This document shows positions 6,816 to 15,014 of a stretch of DNA of 64,000 nt, one piece after another. The stretch spans positions 2,284,001 through 2,348,000 of the forward strand of contig NZ_CP071090.1 of the NCBI RefSeq assembly GCF_017301735.1, read 5' to 3'. The first letter of the stretch is position 1, and each line of letters starts with the position of its first letter. The notes under the pieces are model-generated. The model was not told the origin of the DNA, did not search any database, and was given only the letters and a program-made list of their open reading frames with translations. The stretch comes from Pyxidicoccus parkwaysis (GTDB lineage: Bacteria > Myxococcota > Myxococcia > Myxococcales > Myxococcaceae). Position numbers and translations under genes: made by a program.

Positions 6816-9047
6816 TCACTTGCCGCCACGGCGGAGGAAGCGGTCCATGATTTGGTGGCGGATGGGACGGGACTCGTCCGGTGCCACCACGCGGGCCGCG
6901 CGCTTCAGCGTGTGGTGCAGGAAGTCGAACCGCTTGAGGGTGCCATTCACGCGGTCCGCCACCCGGTTCAACAGCGGCTGGGGCATGGCCGCCTGGATTT
7001 CTCCGAGGAGGCGGGCCTCGAGCCGGTGGGCCTCGCCCTGCTGGATGCGCAGCGCGCGCCCCGCGTCCAGCGCCAGCGCGGGGTGCTTCTGGCTCAACCA
7101 GGCCAGCATCTGCTGGCGCTCGTTCAGCCGCAGCGTGTGCGTCATCGAGTCGTGGCGCAGCCGGTACAGGAAGAGGAACTCGGGGATGACGGTGCCCGTC
7201 ATTCCGCGCTCCGCCATCCGCGAGAAGACGTCCCAGTCCTCGTACGACGTCAGCCACTCGTCGTAGCCGCCGAGCTCCAGGAGGAGTGTGCGCTCCATGA
7301 GCGCCGTGCAAGTGGAGGCCACGTTGACCACCCACAGCGCGTCACGGTCCATGCCCGAGGGCACCCAGCCGCCCACGAGGTTGTCGGGCGACTCGCGGAA
7401 GTAGGCGACGAGGGACGTGACGTAGGCCAGTCCTGGCGTGCCCTCCATGACGGCGACGGCCTTCTCCAGGAAGGTGGGCTCGATGAGGTCGTCGGGGTCC
7501 AGGGGCAGGACATAGTGGCCTCGAGCGACCTGGAGGCCCGCGTTGCGCGCGGAGCTGAGCCCGCCGTTGGGCTTGCGGACGATGCGCAGGTCCGGCGCCT
7601 GGAGCGTGTCCAGCAGCGCGAGGCTCTCCGCGTCCGTGGAGCCGTCGTCCACGAGGACGATTTCGTAGTCCGTGAAGCTCTGCGCGCGGATGGAGCGCAG
7701 CGTCTCGGGCAGGTAGCGCCCCATGTTGAAGTAGGGGACCAGGAAGGACACGCGCGGCGTGCCGGGACTGCGCGTCCGTTGTGCCGCTGACTTCGCGGGT
7801 TGCGAGGCGGCTGCTCGGGCCACGGCCGCTTCGAACTGCTTCACGACGTGGTTCGGAGCGCAGAGGCTGGCGACGCGCGCGGAGTCCTTCAGCGCCGGAG
7901 TGCCGAGAGTCTGCTCCAGCACGGAGGCGAGGTGGGCCACGTCACCGGAGCGGAAGAGGCGTCCGCTCCGGCCGTCCTCGATGAGCTCCGCCATGCCGCC
8001 CGCATCGCTGGCCACCACGGGACAGCCGGCGGCCATGGCCTCCAGCAGTTCATGGGGGAGGTTGTCCCAGAGCGAGGGAAGGCAGCACACCGTCGCGCTG
8101 GCGAAGGCCTGTGCGAGCTGGGACTCCGTGGGGCGCGGCTCGAAGTGGAAGCAGTGCTTCCAGGCCGGGAGGATGCTCCGCTCCAACCACTGACGCAGTG
8201 AGCGCCCGCCAGGCCCGGTGGGCGTGTCGTCACCGAGGAGCCACACCTCCGCGCGCAGCCCCTTCTCGAAGAGGGACTGCATCGCGGCGATGAGTACATG
8301 GAGGCCCTTCCGGTACTCCAGCGGGCCGGCGTACAGCACTCGCGGTGGTGTGCTCGGTGGAGCGGACGAGACGGGCGGGAGGGCACGAGCGAATGGCGGG
8401 GGCACCACCGCGCCGGTGTCACCGAGGCCAGGCCGCTGCGTCACCCGCTCCAGCAATGCGCGAGTTCGGGGCGCCACCGTGCCGGTGTCTCCGAGACCGA
8501 GTCGCTGCGTCACCCGCTCCAGGAGAGCGCGGGTCGGCGAGAGGAGCAGGTCGGCCTCACGAATCGAGGCAGCCTCGAAGAACTCCTGCTGCGCGGTGTC
8601 CAGCGTGAGCGCGGCGACGCAGTTGAGTTGCTGGAGGTCCGCGGTGGGCGTGTGCAGGCGGACCGCGAGCACGACGGAGGCGAAGTGGCCCAGCGTGCGC
8701 TTCGCACGGATGGCGAACACGCCCTCGCACTCACGCTCCGGAAACTCGATGACGTCGAAGGCGTGCGACGCGTGCAGTGCGCGCAGCGCCTCATACACCT
8801 GCATCGCGTGACGAATGGGCGGGTGCGGGAAGGCGCCTCCGAGCGCGGGAGGCAGTGGCTCCACGAGGTGGAGGTGCACGCCCGGAAGCTCCGGTGCGGC
8901 GGGCACGGTGAGGCCCGGCTGTGGCGCGGTGAGGACGTGGACCTCATGCCCCGCGTCGGCGAGAGCCCGGGCCATGCGCGATGCGTACTCGCCGAGGTCT
9001 CCCCCGGTGAATGGCGCGAGCGACTTGGAGACGAGACAGATTCGCAA
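6816..9047 (-). CDS. Two-domain glycosyltransferase, GT4 plus GT2
   Basis: 743 residues from TTG 9047. Residues 1-400 are a GT-B retaining transferase: FTGGDLGEYASRMARALADAGHEVHVLT at the start, and HELLEAMAAGCPVVASDAGGMAELI as the donor-binding block. Residues ~430-650 are a GT-A family 2 domain: VSFLVPYFNMGRYL, LVDDGSTDAESL, LDPDDLIEP and YEDWDVFSRM. The end carries the locus-wide tail (QPLLNRVADRVNGTLKR) and a degenerate second half-copy (RPIRHQIMD). The open frame runs far upstream, but the earlier part has shadow composition and overlaps a real gene; TTG has AGGA 7 bp upstream. A 69-bp in-frame tandem duplication lies in the GT4 half. It probably adds two successive sugars. Confidence 0.87.
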   Translation of the reverse strand: MRICLVSKSLAPFTGGDLGEYASRMARALADAGHEVHVLTAPQPGLTVPAAPELPGVHLHLVEPLPPALGGAFPHPPIRHAMQVYEALRALHASHAFDVIEFPERECEGVFAIRAKRTLGHFASVVLAVRLHTPTADLQQLNCVAALTLDTAQQEFFEAASIREADLLLSPTRALLERVTQRLGLGDTGTVAPRTRALLERVTQRPGLGDTGAVVPPPFARALPPVSSAPPSTPPRVLYAGPLEYRKGLHVLIAAMQSLFEKGLRAEVWLLGDDTPTGPGGRSLRQWLERSILPAWKHCFHFEPRPTESQLAQAFASATVCCLPSLWDNLPHELLEAMAAGCPVVASDAGGMAELIEDGRSGRLFRSGDVAHLASVLEQTLGTPALKDSARVASLCAPNHVVKQFEAAVARAAASQPAKSAAQRTRSPGTPRVSFLVPYFNMGRYLPETLRSIRAQSFTDYEIVLVDDGSTDAESLALLDTLQAPDLRIVRKPNGGLSSARNAGLQVARGHYVLPLDPDDLIEPTFLEKAVAVMEGTPGLAYVTSLVAYFRESPDNLVGGWVPSGMDRDALWVVNVASTCTALMERTLLLELGGYDEWLTSYEDWDVFSRMAERGMTGTVIPEFLFLYRLRHDSMTHTLRLNERQQMLAWLSQKHPALALDAGRALRIQQGEAHRLEARLLGEIQAAMPQPLLNRVADRVNGTLKRFDFLHHTLKRAARVVAPDESRPIRHQIMDRFLRRGGK
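8402..8539. repeat. 69-bp in-frame tandem duplication within the GT4 domain
   Basis: Two adjacent copies, 69 bp apart, encode near-identical 23-residue blocks (minus strand): TRALLERVTQRLGLGDTGTV and TRALLERVTQRPGLGDTGAV. Copies differ at several bases, so the event is not very recent. The duplicated block lies in the linker before the donor-binding half. Confidence 0.85.
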
Positions 9048-9186
9048 GGGAGGTCCTCGACATGACAGGCGGGTGAGCCCGCCCGGGGCTGAACGATTGC
9101 TCACGATTCTCGACCGGCAGGTCGCGCCAGGGCTCGATAAATCGGCACCGGCGCGGTCAGGTCGTGCGAGGTTCGTGAGGCCTGGC

Positions 9187-9705
9187 TCAGCGTCGCCGGG
9201 AGCGTCCGCGCGCGGTGCCGATGGGTTTCCCACTCTCAGGCTCGGCAGCGGGCGTCGTGCCCTTACGCGTGGCGCCCTCCAGCGCCGCGAGTCTGCGCTC
9301 CTGCTCCTGCCGCCACAGGGCCTGGCTGCGCACGTGCTCGCGCTGCACGTCGTGAATCGTGGCGAGCGCGTCGAGAATGGACTCGTTGAACTCCACCTGC
9401 TTGCGCAGCACCTCGTTGATGAAGGGCTGGAAGACGCGCCGGAAGACCCGCTTCGACACGACGAGCGCCTGGGCCGCGAGCCCTTCGCGATGCGTCGTCG
9501 CCGGCTCGGCGTACCGCGTGTCCATCTTCCCGCGCGCCTCTTGAAGCAGCGCGGGCCAGGGCGCGGGCGTCGCGGGCCGTGACGCCGCATCCAGCGCGCG
9601 GCGCAATGACTCGCGCGCTTCTTCCGGGGGCCGGGGCAGCTTCGCCGTCTCCCGAGCCACGGCCTCGGCCGTCGGCGCGCGGGTGAGCAGGTCTTCAGTT
9701 CGCAC
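9187..9705 (-). CDS. Small helical protein of the polysaccharide locus, unknown function
   Basis: 172 residues with no enzyme domain. The middle (SKRVFRRVFQPFINEVLRKQ, then VEFNESILDALATIHDVQ) and the following Arg/Gln/Glu-rich part predict long amphipathic helices, probably a coiled coil. The ends are Pro/Arg-rich. A similar K-R-x-x-R...P...Q-x-x-F-N helical segment is known from accessory parts of methyltransferases and glycosyltransferases in polysaccharide clusters, so an adaptor role is possible (inference). The longest frame starts at TTG 9720, but GTG 9705 has GGAGGAG exactly 6 bp upstream and is preferred. This start overlaps the end of the upstream GT gene by 11 bp, implying translational coupling. 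Confidence 0.75.
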   Translation of the reverse strand: MRTEDLLTRAPTAEAVARETAKLPRPPEEARESLRRALDAASRPATPAPWPALLQEARGKMDTRYAEPATTHREGLAAQALVVSKRVFRRVFQPFINEVLRKQVEFNESILDALATIHDVQREHVRSQALWRQEQERRLAALEGATRKGTTPAAEPESGKPIGTARGRSRRR

Positions 9706-11317
9706 GAGTGGCTCCTCCAACAGCGCTCAGCAAGGCGTGCCGCGCATCCTCCAGACGCTCCGGCTCCAGCACCACCCCTCGCTGTCCCAGGTGCTGGCGC
9801 GCCTGCTCGATGGACGCCCCGGAGGCCGACGGCTCGAACGTCCCCCAGGCCCGCTCCTTCACGTGCGGCAGCACGGCACGAGCCACCTCCGAGTCCGCCC
9901 CCAACAGCACCACGGGCGCTCGCGAGACCCTCACCGCCGTCTCCAGCGACGAGGCACCGGGCAGCGGTGCGGGCGCACGGCCCGGCGGCTGGTCCGGCGT
10001 GAAGTGCCACACCGGCACGCCCTCCACATCCTCCGCGCCCAGCGTCAGCGACGGCCCCTCACCACGAGGACGCAGCGCGAGGACGCGCGCCCCCGGAATC
10101 GTCTTCGCCAGCTCGCGAGCCAGCCGCGACTCGGGCGCCTCGGGCCGCACCGTGAAGCCCGGACACACCAGGTCCACGGTGGCCTCCGGCACCGGAGCAG
10201 GGGACGGTGCCGCATGCCCGGACAGCACGCCCTGGAAGGCCTCGCGCACCTGCTCGGCCACGGCCTCCTGGGACAGCGGTGCCAGCCGCTCGCGCTGGGC
10301 CTTGATGACCTGCTCACGCAGCGCGCCGCGCTCCAGCACCGCGAGCAACTCAGCGACCTCCGACGGGTCATCGGACAGCGTGACGAGCCCCGCGCCACCC
10401 ATCGTCTCCGGCACGGCCGCCGCGCCATACGCCACCACCGGCACTCCGCGATACATCGCCTCGAGCAGCGGCACGCCGAAGCCCTCGTGCCGGCTCATGG
10501 ACAGGTACACGGACGCCGTGGCGAAGCACGCGGAGAGCTGCGCCGCGCTCACACGGCCGAGGAACCGCACCTGCTCCGCGCCCAGCACCTCCTTGAGCCC
10601 GTGCAGGTACGCGCCATAGGCCCCGTCGCGGTGCAGGTACCCGGCAATCACCAGCCGGCTGCGGGGCTGGTACAGCCGCTGGTACGCGGTGAAGACGCGC
10701 ATCACGTCGTCCACCTTCTTGCTCGGCACCGCGCGGCCCACGAAGAGGATGTTGGCGCAGCCATCGGACAGCTCCGCTTGCAGCGCCGGGTCCGGAGCCG
10801 CGTCGAACGCGCTCCAGTCGATGGGGAAGGGCAGCACCGAGACGTTCCGGTACCCCGCCGCCACCAATTCCTCCGCGTTGAAGGTCGAGTCGGCGAACGC
10901 GGACTCCACATGGGGCCGCAATTCCAGCAGCTCGTCCCGGGCCCCCTCGCAGCCGGCGGCGGCCTTGCGCTCGAACCCCTCGAACAGCCGGGCGGGCGTC
11001 ACGTTGTGGTAGACGAGCACCTTCCGGCCGGGCGACTGGATGATGAGCGGCACCAGCCTCGACTGGAAGCTGTGGTGCACCACCAGCACGGTGTCCGGGT
11101 CGGCTGCTCGCGCGTAGTCGCGCACCGGCACCACCTGGTCCTTGCAGGCGTCGTCCCAGGCCTCCGCGTAGATGTCCGAGGCATAGCCCCAGCCGCGCAG
11201 CAGGCTCTGGAGGTAGCGCACCTGGTTGCCGACCGCGTCACCCCAGGCGAGCCGGGGCACGAGCTGATGGATGGCCCGAGGCCCCACCCCGGGCGGGCTG
11301 CTTCTGTGTGCACTCAC
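9695..11317 (-). CDS. Glycosyltransferase family 4 (GT-B)
   Basis: 540 residues from GTG 11317. Residues ~1-170 hold the acceptor-side Rossmann half (RYLQSLLRGWGYASDIYAE, VLVVHHSFQS, VYHNVTPARLFEG). Residues ~180-360 hold the donor half: NILFVGRAVPSKKVDD, VRFLGRVSAAQL and SMSRHEGFGVPLLEAMYRGVPVVAY, the E-x7-E-type signature of retaining GT4 enzymes. The last ~140 residues (from VDLVCPGF) look like an extra small domain without a recognised family. GTG 11317 is chosen over the upstream end of the frame because AGGGAG lies 7 bp before it and residues beyond it are of shadow type. It is divergent from the rhamnose operon. Sugar specificity is unknown. Confidence 0.87.
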   Translation of the reverse strand: MSAHRSSPPGVGPRAIHQLVPRLAWGDAVGNQVRYLQSLLRGWGYASDIYAEAWDDACKDQVVPVRDYARAADPDTVLVVHHSFQSRLVPLIIQSPGRKVLVYHNVTPARLFEGFERKAAAGCEGARDELLELRPHVESAFADSTFNAEELVAAGYRNVSVLPFPIDWSAFDAAPDPALQAELSDGCANILFVGRAVPSKKVDDVMRVFTAYQRLYQPRSRLVIAGYLHRDGAYGAYLHGLKEVLGAEQVRFLGRVSAAQLSACFATASVYLSMSRHEGFGVPLLEAMYRGVPVVAYGAAAVPETMGGAGLVTLSDDPSEVAELLAVLERGALREQVIKAQRERLAPLSQEAVAEQVREAFQGVLSGHAAPSPAPVPEATVDLVCPGFTVRPEAPESRLARELAKTIPGARVLALRPRGEGPSLTLGAEDVEGVPVWHFTPDQPPGRAPAPLPGASSLETAVRVSRAPVVLLGADSEVARAVLPHVKERAWGTFEPSASGASIEQARQHLGQRGVVLEPERLEDARHALLSAVGGATRAN

Positions 11318-11436
11318 GCCCGGCTCCCTTACAGCCGCCAGGGGCGAGCACACAAGCCTGGGCGTCTGCTGCCTTGACGCTCGGGAACCCCTCCGATACG
11401 CAGACACCCACTCTGAGTACCCGAGGCCCGCGCGAC
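11318..11436. promoter_or_regulatory. Divergent promoter region between GT4 gene and rhamnose operon
   Basis: About 120 bp between the GTG start of the minus-strand glycosyltransferase and the ATG of rmlB. It must contain promoters for both units. A CTGAGTACC string near 11412 echoes the first bases of the repeat at 3212 and 5500. No clear -10/-35 pair could be fixed by eye. Confidence 0.5.
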
Positions 11437-12462
11437 ATGAACGTATTGGTGACAGGGGGCTGTGGCTTCATCGGCTCCAACCTCGTGAAGTACCTCCGCC
11501 GGGTGCGTCCGGACTGGACGGTCATCAACCTCGACAAGCTCACGTACGCCGGCAATCTCGAGAACCTGTCCGAGCTCGAAGGGGACCCGCGCCACGTCTT
11601 CGTGCGCGGCGACGTCGGCAACCGCGAGCTCGTGGAGCACCTGATGGCGGTGCACCGCGTCGACGCGGTGATGCACCTGGCCGCCGAGAGCCACGTGGAC
11701 CGCTCCATCCTCGGCCCCGAGGTGTTCGTCACCACCAACGTGCTGGGGACACAGCAGCTCCTGGAGGCCAGCCGCGCCCGCGGCGTGAAGCGCTTCCTCA
11801 TGGTGTCCACCGACGAGGTGTACGGCTCGCTCGGCCCCACCGGCGCCTTCACCGAGTCCTCGCCGCTGCAGCCCTCCAGCCCGTACTCGGCCAGCAAGAC
11901 GAGCTCGGACCTCATCGCGCTCGCGTACCACCACACCTTCAAGCTGGACGTGGTCGTCACGCGCTGCTCGAACAACTACGGGCGCTACCAGTTCCCCGAG
12001 AAGCTCATCCCGCTCATGGTGGTGAACGCGCTGCACGACAAGCCGCTGCCCGTGTACGGCGACGGCGGCAACGTGCGCGACTGGCTCCACGTGGAGGACC
12101 ACTGCCAGGCGCTGCTGCTCGCGCTGGAGAAGGGCCGTGCGGGCGAGGTCTACAACATCGGCGGCGGCGCGGAGCGGCGGAACATCGAAATCGTCAAGGC
12201 CATCCTCGGGCTGGTGGGCAAGCCGGAGTCCCTCATCCAGTACGTGAAGGACCGGCCGGGGCATGACCGGCGCTACGCCATCGACCCGACGAAGATTCGC
12301 ACCGAGCTGGGCTGGTTGCCCGCGCACACCTTCGAGCAGGGGCTCGCGGAGACGGTGCGCTGGTACGTGGACCACCCGGCCTGGTGGGAGCGCGTCACCA
12401 GCGGCGCCTACCGCCACTACTTCGAGACGCAGTACCGCGCGCGCCTGCAGGGGAAGGCCTGA
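11437..12462 (+). CDS. rmlB: dTDP-glucose 4,6-dehydratase
   Basis: 341 residues, normal for the family. It converts dTDP-glucose to dTDP-4-keto-6-deoxyglucose, step 2 of dTDP-L-rhamnose synthesis. It is an extended SDR: TGGCGFIGSN (NAD binding), NLDKLTYAGNLENL (typical RmlB start), HLAAESHVDRSI, STDEVYGSL, and the catalytic YSASK with the TDE triad. RNYGPYQFPEKLIP appears here as NNYGRYQFPEKLIP. GDGGNVRDWLHVEDHC and the KDRPGHDRRYAID block are also present. It is the first gene of rmlB-rmlD-rmlA-rmlC; the next ATG is 4 bp after its stop. ATG 11437 is used rather than the upstream end of the frame because the family N terminus starts exactly there. Confidence 0.97.
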   Translation: MNVLVTGGCGFIGSNLVKYLRRVRPDWTVINLDKLTYAGNLENLSELEGDPRHVFVRGDVGNRELVEHLMAVHRVDAVMHLAAESHVDRSILGPEVFVTTNVLGTQQLLEASRARGVKRFLMVSTDEVYGSLGPTGAFTESSPLQPSSPYSASKTSSDLIALAYHHTFKLDVVVTRCSNNYGRYQFPEKLIPLMVVNALHDKPLPVYGDGGNVRDWLHVEDHCQALLLALEKGRAGEVYNIGGGAERRNIEIVKAILGLVGKPESLIQYVKDRPGHDRRYAIDPTKIRTELGWLPAHTFEQGLAETVRWYVDHPAWWERVTSGAYRHYFETQYRARLQGKA

Positions 12463-12466
12463 CGCC

Positions 12467-13369
12467 ATGCGCTTCCTCGTCACCGGCTCCAATGGCCTGG
12501 TGGGCAGCCGCACGTGCCTGCAGCTCCAGCAGCGCGGGCATGACGTGGTGGGACTGGGGCGGGGCGCCCGGCGCACCGGCGGCGACTACCGCTATGCGAG
12601 CGTGGACCTCACGCGCGAGGCCGAGGTGGCCGCCGCAATCATGGATGCCGCGCCCGAGGTCATCATCCACTGCGCGTCCACGACGGAGGTGGATGCCTGC
12701 GAGAAGGACCCGGAGGCCGCGTACGCCGGCAACGTCCACGCGGCCGCGGCCGTGGCGCGGGGGGCTCGCAAGGCGGGGGCGCACCTGGTGCACGTGTCCA
12801 CCGACTACGTCTTCGACGGCGACGCGGGCCCGTACGACGAGGCCGCGCTCCCCAACCCGAGGGGCGTCTACGCGGTGACGAAGCACATGGGCGAGCAGGC
12901 GGCGCGCGTGCTCGCGCCCGGCTGTGCCATTGCCCGCACGGCGGTGGTGTACGGCTGGCCGCCGGTGGAAGGCCGCCTCAACTTCGGCGCGTGGCTGGTG
13001 ACGTCGCTGGACAAGGGGCAGCAGGTGCGCCTCTTCGAGGACCAGGTGGTGTCACCCAGCTTCGCGGAGAACGTGGCCGCCATGCTGGTGGAGTTGGGCG
13101 AGCGGCGGCTCGGGGGCATCTGGAACACGTGCGGCGGGACGGTCATCGACCGCGTGGGCTTCGGCCACGCGCTGTGCGAGGTGTTTGGCTTCGACGCGAA
13201 GCTCATCGTCCCCACGCGCATGGCGGACCTGAAGCTGGCCAGCCCCCGGCCCCTGAAGAGCGGCCTGCGCACGGACAAGGTCCGCGCCCAGTTGTCGGTG
13301 AAGCCCCTGGAGATGATGGAGTCATTGGCGCGCTTCCATGCCACCTGGCTGGCGGCGCGGGTCGCGTGA
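12467..13369 (+). CDS. rmlD: dTDP-4-dehydrorhamnose reductase
   Basis: 300 residues. It is an NAD(P)H-dependent reductase giving dTDP-L-rhamnose, the last step of the pathway. Visible: [13 protein letters not shown] (Rossmann), [37 protein letters not shown] (strong RmlD signature), and the catalytic YAVTK. The C-terminal part [16 protein letters not shown] matches the RmlD end pattern (RP-x-x-S-x-L). It starts 4 bp after rmlB and ends 16 bp before rmlA, so it is in the same operon. A general NAD-dependent sugar reductase is the alternative, but placement among rmlA, B and C makes RmlD the sensible call. Confidence 0.93.
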   Translation: MRFLVTGSNGLVGSRTCLQLQQRGHDVVGLGRGARRTGGDYRYASVDLTREAEVAAAIMDAAPEVIIHCASTTEVDACEKDPEAAYAGNVHAAAAVARGARKAGAHLVHVSTDYVFDGDAGPYDEAALPNPRGVYAVTKHMGEQAARVLAPGCAIARTAVVYGWPPVEGRLNFGAWLVTSLDKGQQVRLFEDQVVSPSFAENVAAMLVELGERRLGGIWNTCGGTVIDRVGFGHALCEVFGFDAKLIVPTRMADLKLASPRPLKSGLRTDKVRAQLSVKPLEMMESLARFHATWLAARVA

Positions 13370-13385
13370 CATTCCCGAGGTGGAC

Positions 13386-14267
13386 ATGAAGGGCATCATT
13401 CTGGCTGGCGGTTCGGGCACGCGGCTGTACCCGCTGACGCGCGTGGTCAGCAAGCAGCTGCTGCCGGTGCATGACAAGCCGATGATTTACTACCCGCTCA
13501 GCACGCTGATGCTGGCGGGCATCCGGGACGTGCTCGTCATCTCCACGCCGCAAGATTTGCCCCGCTTCCGCGAGCTGCTGGGCCCGGGCGAGCAGTGGGG
13601 CATGCGCTTCGCCTACGCGGAGCAGCCGAAGCCGGAGGGGCTGGCGCAGGCGTTCATCATCGGCCGCGACTTCGTGGGCGGCGACAACGTGTCGCTCGTC
13701 CTGGGGGACAACATCTTCTACGGCCACGGCATGGTGGAGCTGGCCCAGCGCGCGGCGAAGCGCACCACGGGCGCCACGGTGTTCGGCTACTACGTGAAGG
13801 ACCCCGAGCGGTACGGCGTGGTGGAGCTGGACGCCCAGCACCGCGCGGTGAGCCTGGAGGAGAAGCCGGCGAAGCCGAAGTCGAACTACGCCGTCACCGG
13901 GTTGTACTTCTATGACAATCAGGTGCTCGACATCGCGGCGGGCCTCAAGCCGAGCAAGCGCGGCGAGCTGGAAATCACCGACGTCAACGCGGAGTACCTG
14001 CGCCGGGGGCAGCTGACGGTGGAGCTGATGGGGCGCGGCTACGCGTGGCTGGACACGGGCACGCACGAGTCGCTGATGCAGGCGTCGAACTTCATCGAAA
14101 TCATCGAGCGGCGGCAGGGGCTCAAGGTGGCGTGCCCGGAGGAGATTGCCTTCCGCATGGGCTACATCGACGCGAAGCAATTGACGGCGCTGGCGGAGCC
14201 GATGCGAAAGAATGAGTACGGCCAATACCTGCTCATGCTCGCGGAGAACCGCGGGGCGGTGTCATGA
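13386..14267 (+). CDS. rmlA: Glucose-1-phosphate thymidylyltransferase
   Basis: 293 residues, full length. It joins dTTP and glucose-1-phosphate to make dTDP-glucose, the first committed step of rhamnose synthesis. Signature: [18 protein letters not shown] (nucleotide binding), [45 protein letters not shown] (catalytic Asp/metal), [28 protein letters not shown], and [23 protein letters not shown] lies just upstream of the ATG. The stop codon overlaps the start of rmlC (ATGA), implying coupled translation. Confidence 0.97.
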   Translation: MKGIILAGGSGTRLYPLTRVVSKQLLPVHDKPMIYYPLSTLMLAGIRDVLVISTPQDLPRFRELLGPGEQWGMRFAYAEQPKPEGLAQAFIIGRDFVGGDNVSLVLGDNIFYGHGMVELAQRAAKRTTGATVFGYYVKDPERYGVVELDAQHRAVSLEEKPAKPKSNYAVTGLYFYDNQVLDIAAGLKPSKRGELEITDVNAEYLRRGQLTVELMGRGYAWLDTGTHESLMQASNFIEIIERRQGLKVACPEEIAFRMGYIDAKQLTALAEPMRKNEYGQYLLMLAENRGAVS

Positions 14268-14818
14268 GGGTGTTGCCCACGGAGCTCCCGGGCGTCCTCG
14301 TCGTGGAGCCGAAGGTCTTCGGTGATGACCGTGGCTTCTTCATGGAGATGTTCCATGCGAAGCGCTACGCGGACGCGGGCATCCCCGGCCCCTTCGTGCA
14401 GGACAACTACTCGCGCTCCGCGAAGGGCACGCTGCGCGGGCTGCACTTCCAGGAGCCGCAGGCGCAGGGAAAGCTGGTGCAGGTGATTGCCGGCGCCGTG
14501 TACGACGTGGCGGTGGACGTGCGGCGCGGCTCGCCTGGCTTCGGGAAGTGGGTGGCGGTGGAGTTGTCCTCGGACAACCGGCGCCAGCTCTGGATTCCGC
14601 CCGGCTTCGCGCACGGCTTCTGCGTGCTGAGCGAGTCGGCGGACTTCCACTACAAGTGCACCACGCTGTACGCGCCGGAGACGGAGCGCGGCGTGCTGTG
14701 GAATGACCCGGACCTGGCCATTCCGTGGCCGGTGACGTCGCCCCTGCTGTCCGCCAAGGACGCGAAGGCGCCCCGGCTCCGGGACGCCATGGTGCTTCCC
14801 GCGTACGAGTCACCTTGA
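14264..14818 (+). CDS. rmlC: dTDP-4-dehydrorhamnose 3,5-epimerase
   Basis: 184 residues, usual length. It is a cupin-fold epimerase acting on dTDP-4-keto-6-deoxyglucose. Conserved: [34 protein letters not shown] (the RGLH carries the catalytic His), [30 protein letters not shown] and [19 protein letters not shown]. It overlaps rmlA by 4 bp (ATGA). It completes the four-enzyme dTDP-L-rhamnose pathway, so the polysaccharide made by this locus probably contains rhamnose or a derivative. Confidence 0.97.
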   Translation: MRVLPTELPGVLVVEPKVFGDDRGFFMEMFHAKRYADAGIPGPFVQDNYSRSAKGTLRGLHFQEPQAQGKLVQVIAGAVYDVAVDVRRGSPGFGKWVAVELSSDNRRQLWIPPGFAHGFCVLSESADFHYKCTTLYAPETERGVLWNDPDLAIPWPVTSPLLSAKDAKAPRLRDAMVLPAYESP

Positions 14819-15014
14819 ACACCGCGTGCGGGTCGCCCTGAACCGGGCCTTGCAGAGCGCCACTCCATCAAAGAATTGTTCAATGGCTTTGGTTGACCTC
14901 GCGACACTTTGGCCGTGAGAGGGGTTGCGAGGCTTTCCTTCGGCCGTTGCGAATGCTCCTGGTACGCTCCACGCCCACGGTCTGCATCAGCGCAGAGTCG
15001 CGGGGGAGGGATGC

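Noticed and set aside
9068..9083. Short hairpin GGCGGG-TGAG-CCCGCC between two minus-strand genes
   Set aside because: Such short GC stems are expected often by chance at this GC content, and it sits within a likely operon, so I do not call it a terminator.
9048..10010. Upstream extension of the GT4-GT2 frame
   Set aside because: This part is Ala/Gly/Arg/Ser-rich, overlaps two genes with good motifs and start sites, and family proteins begin at residue LRICLVSK.
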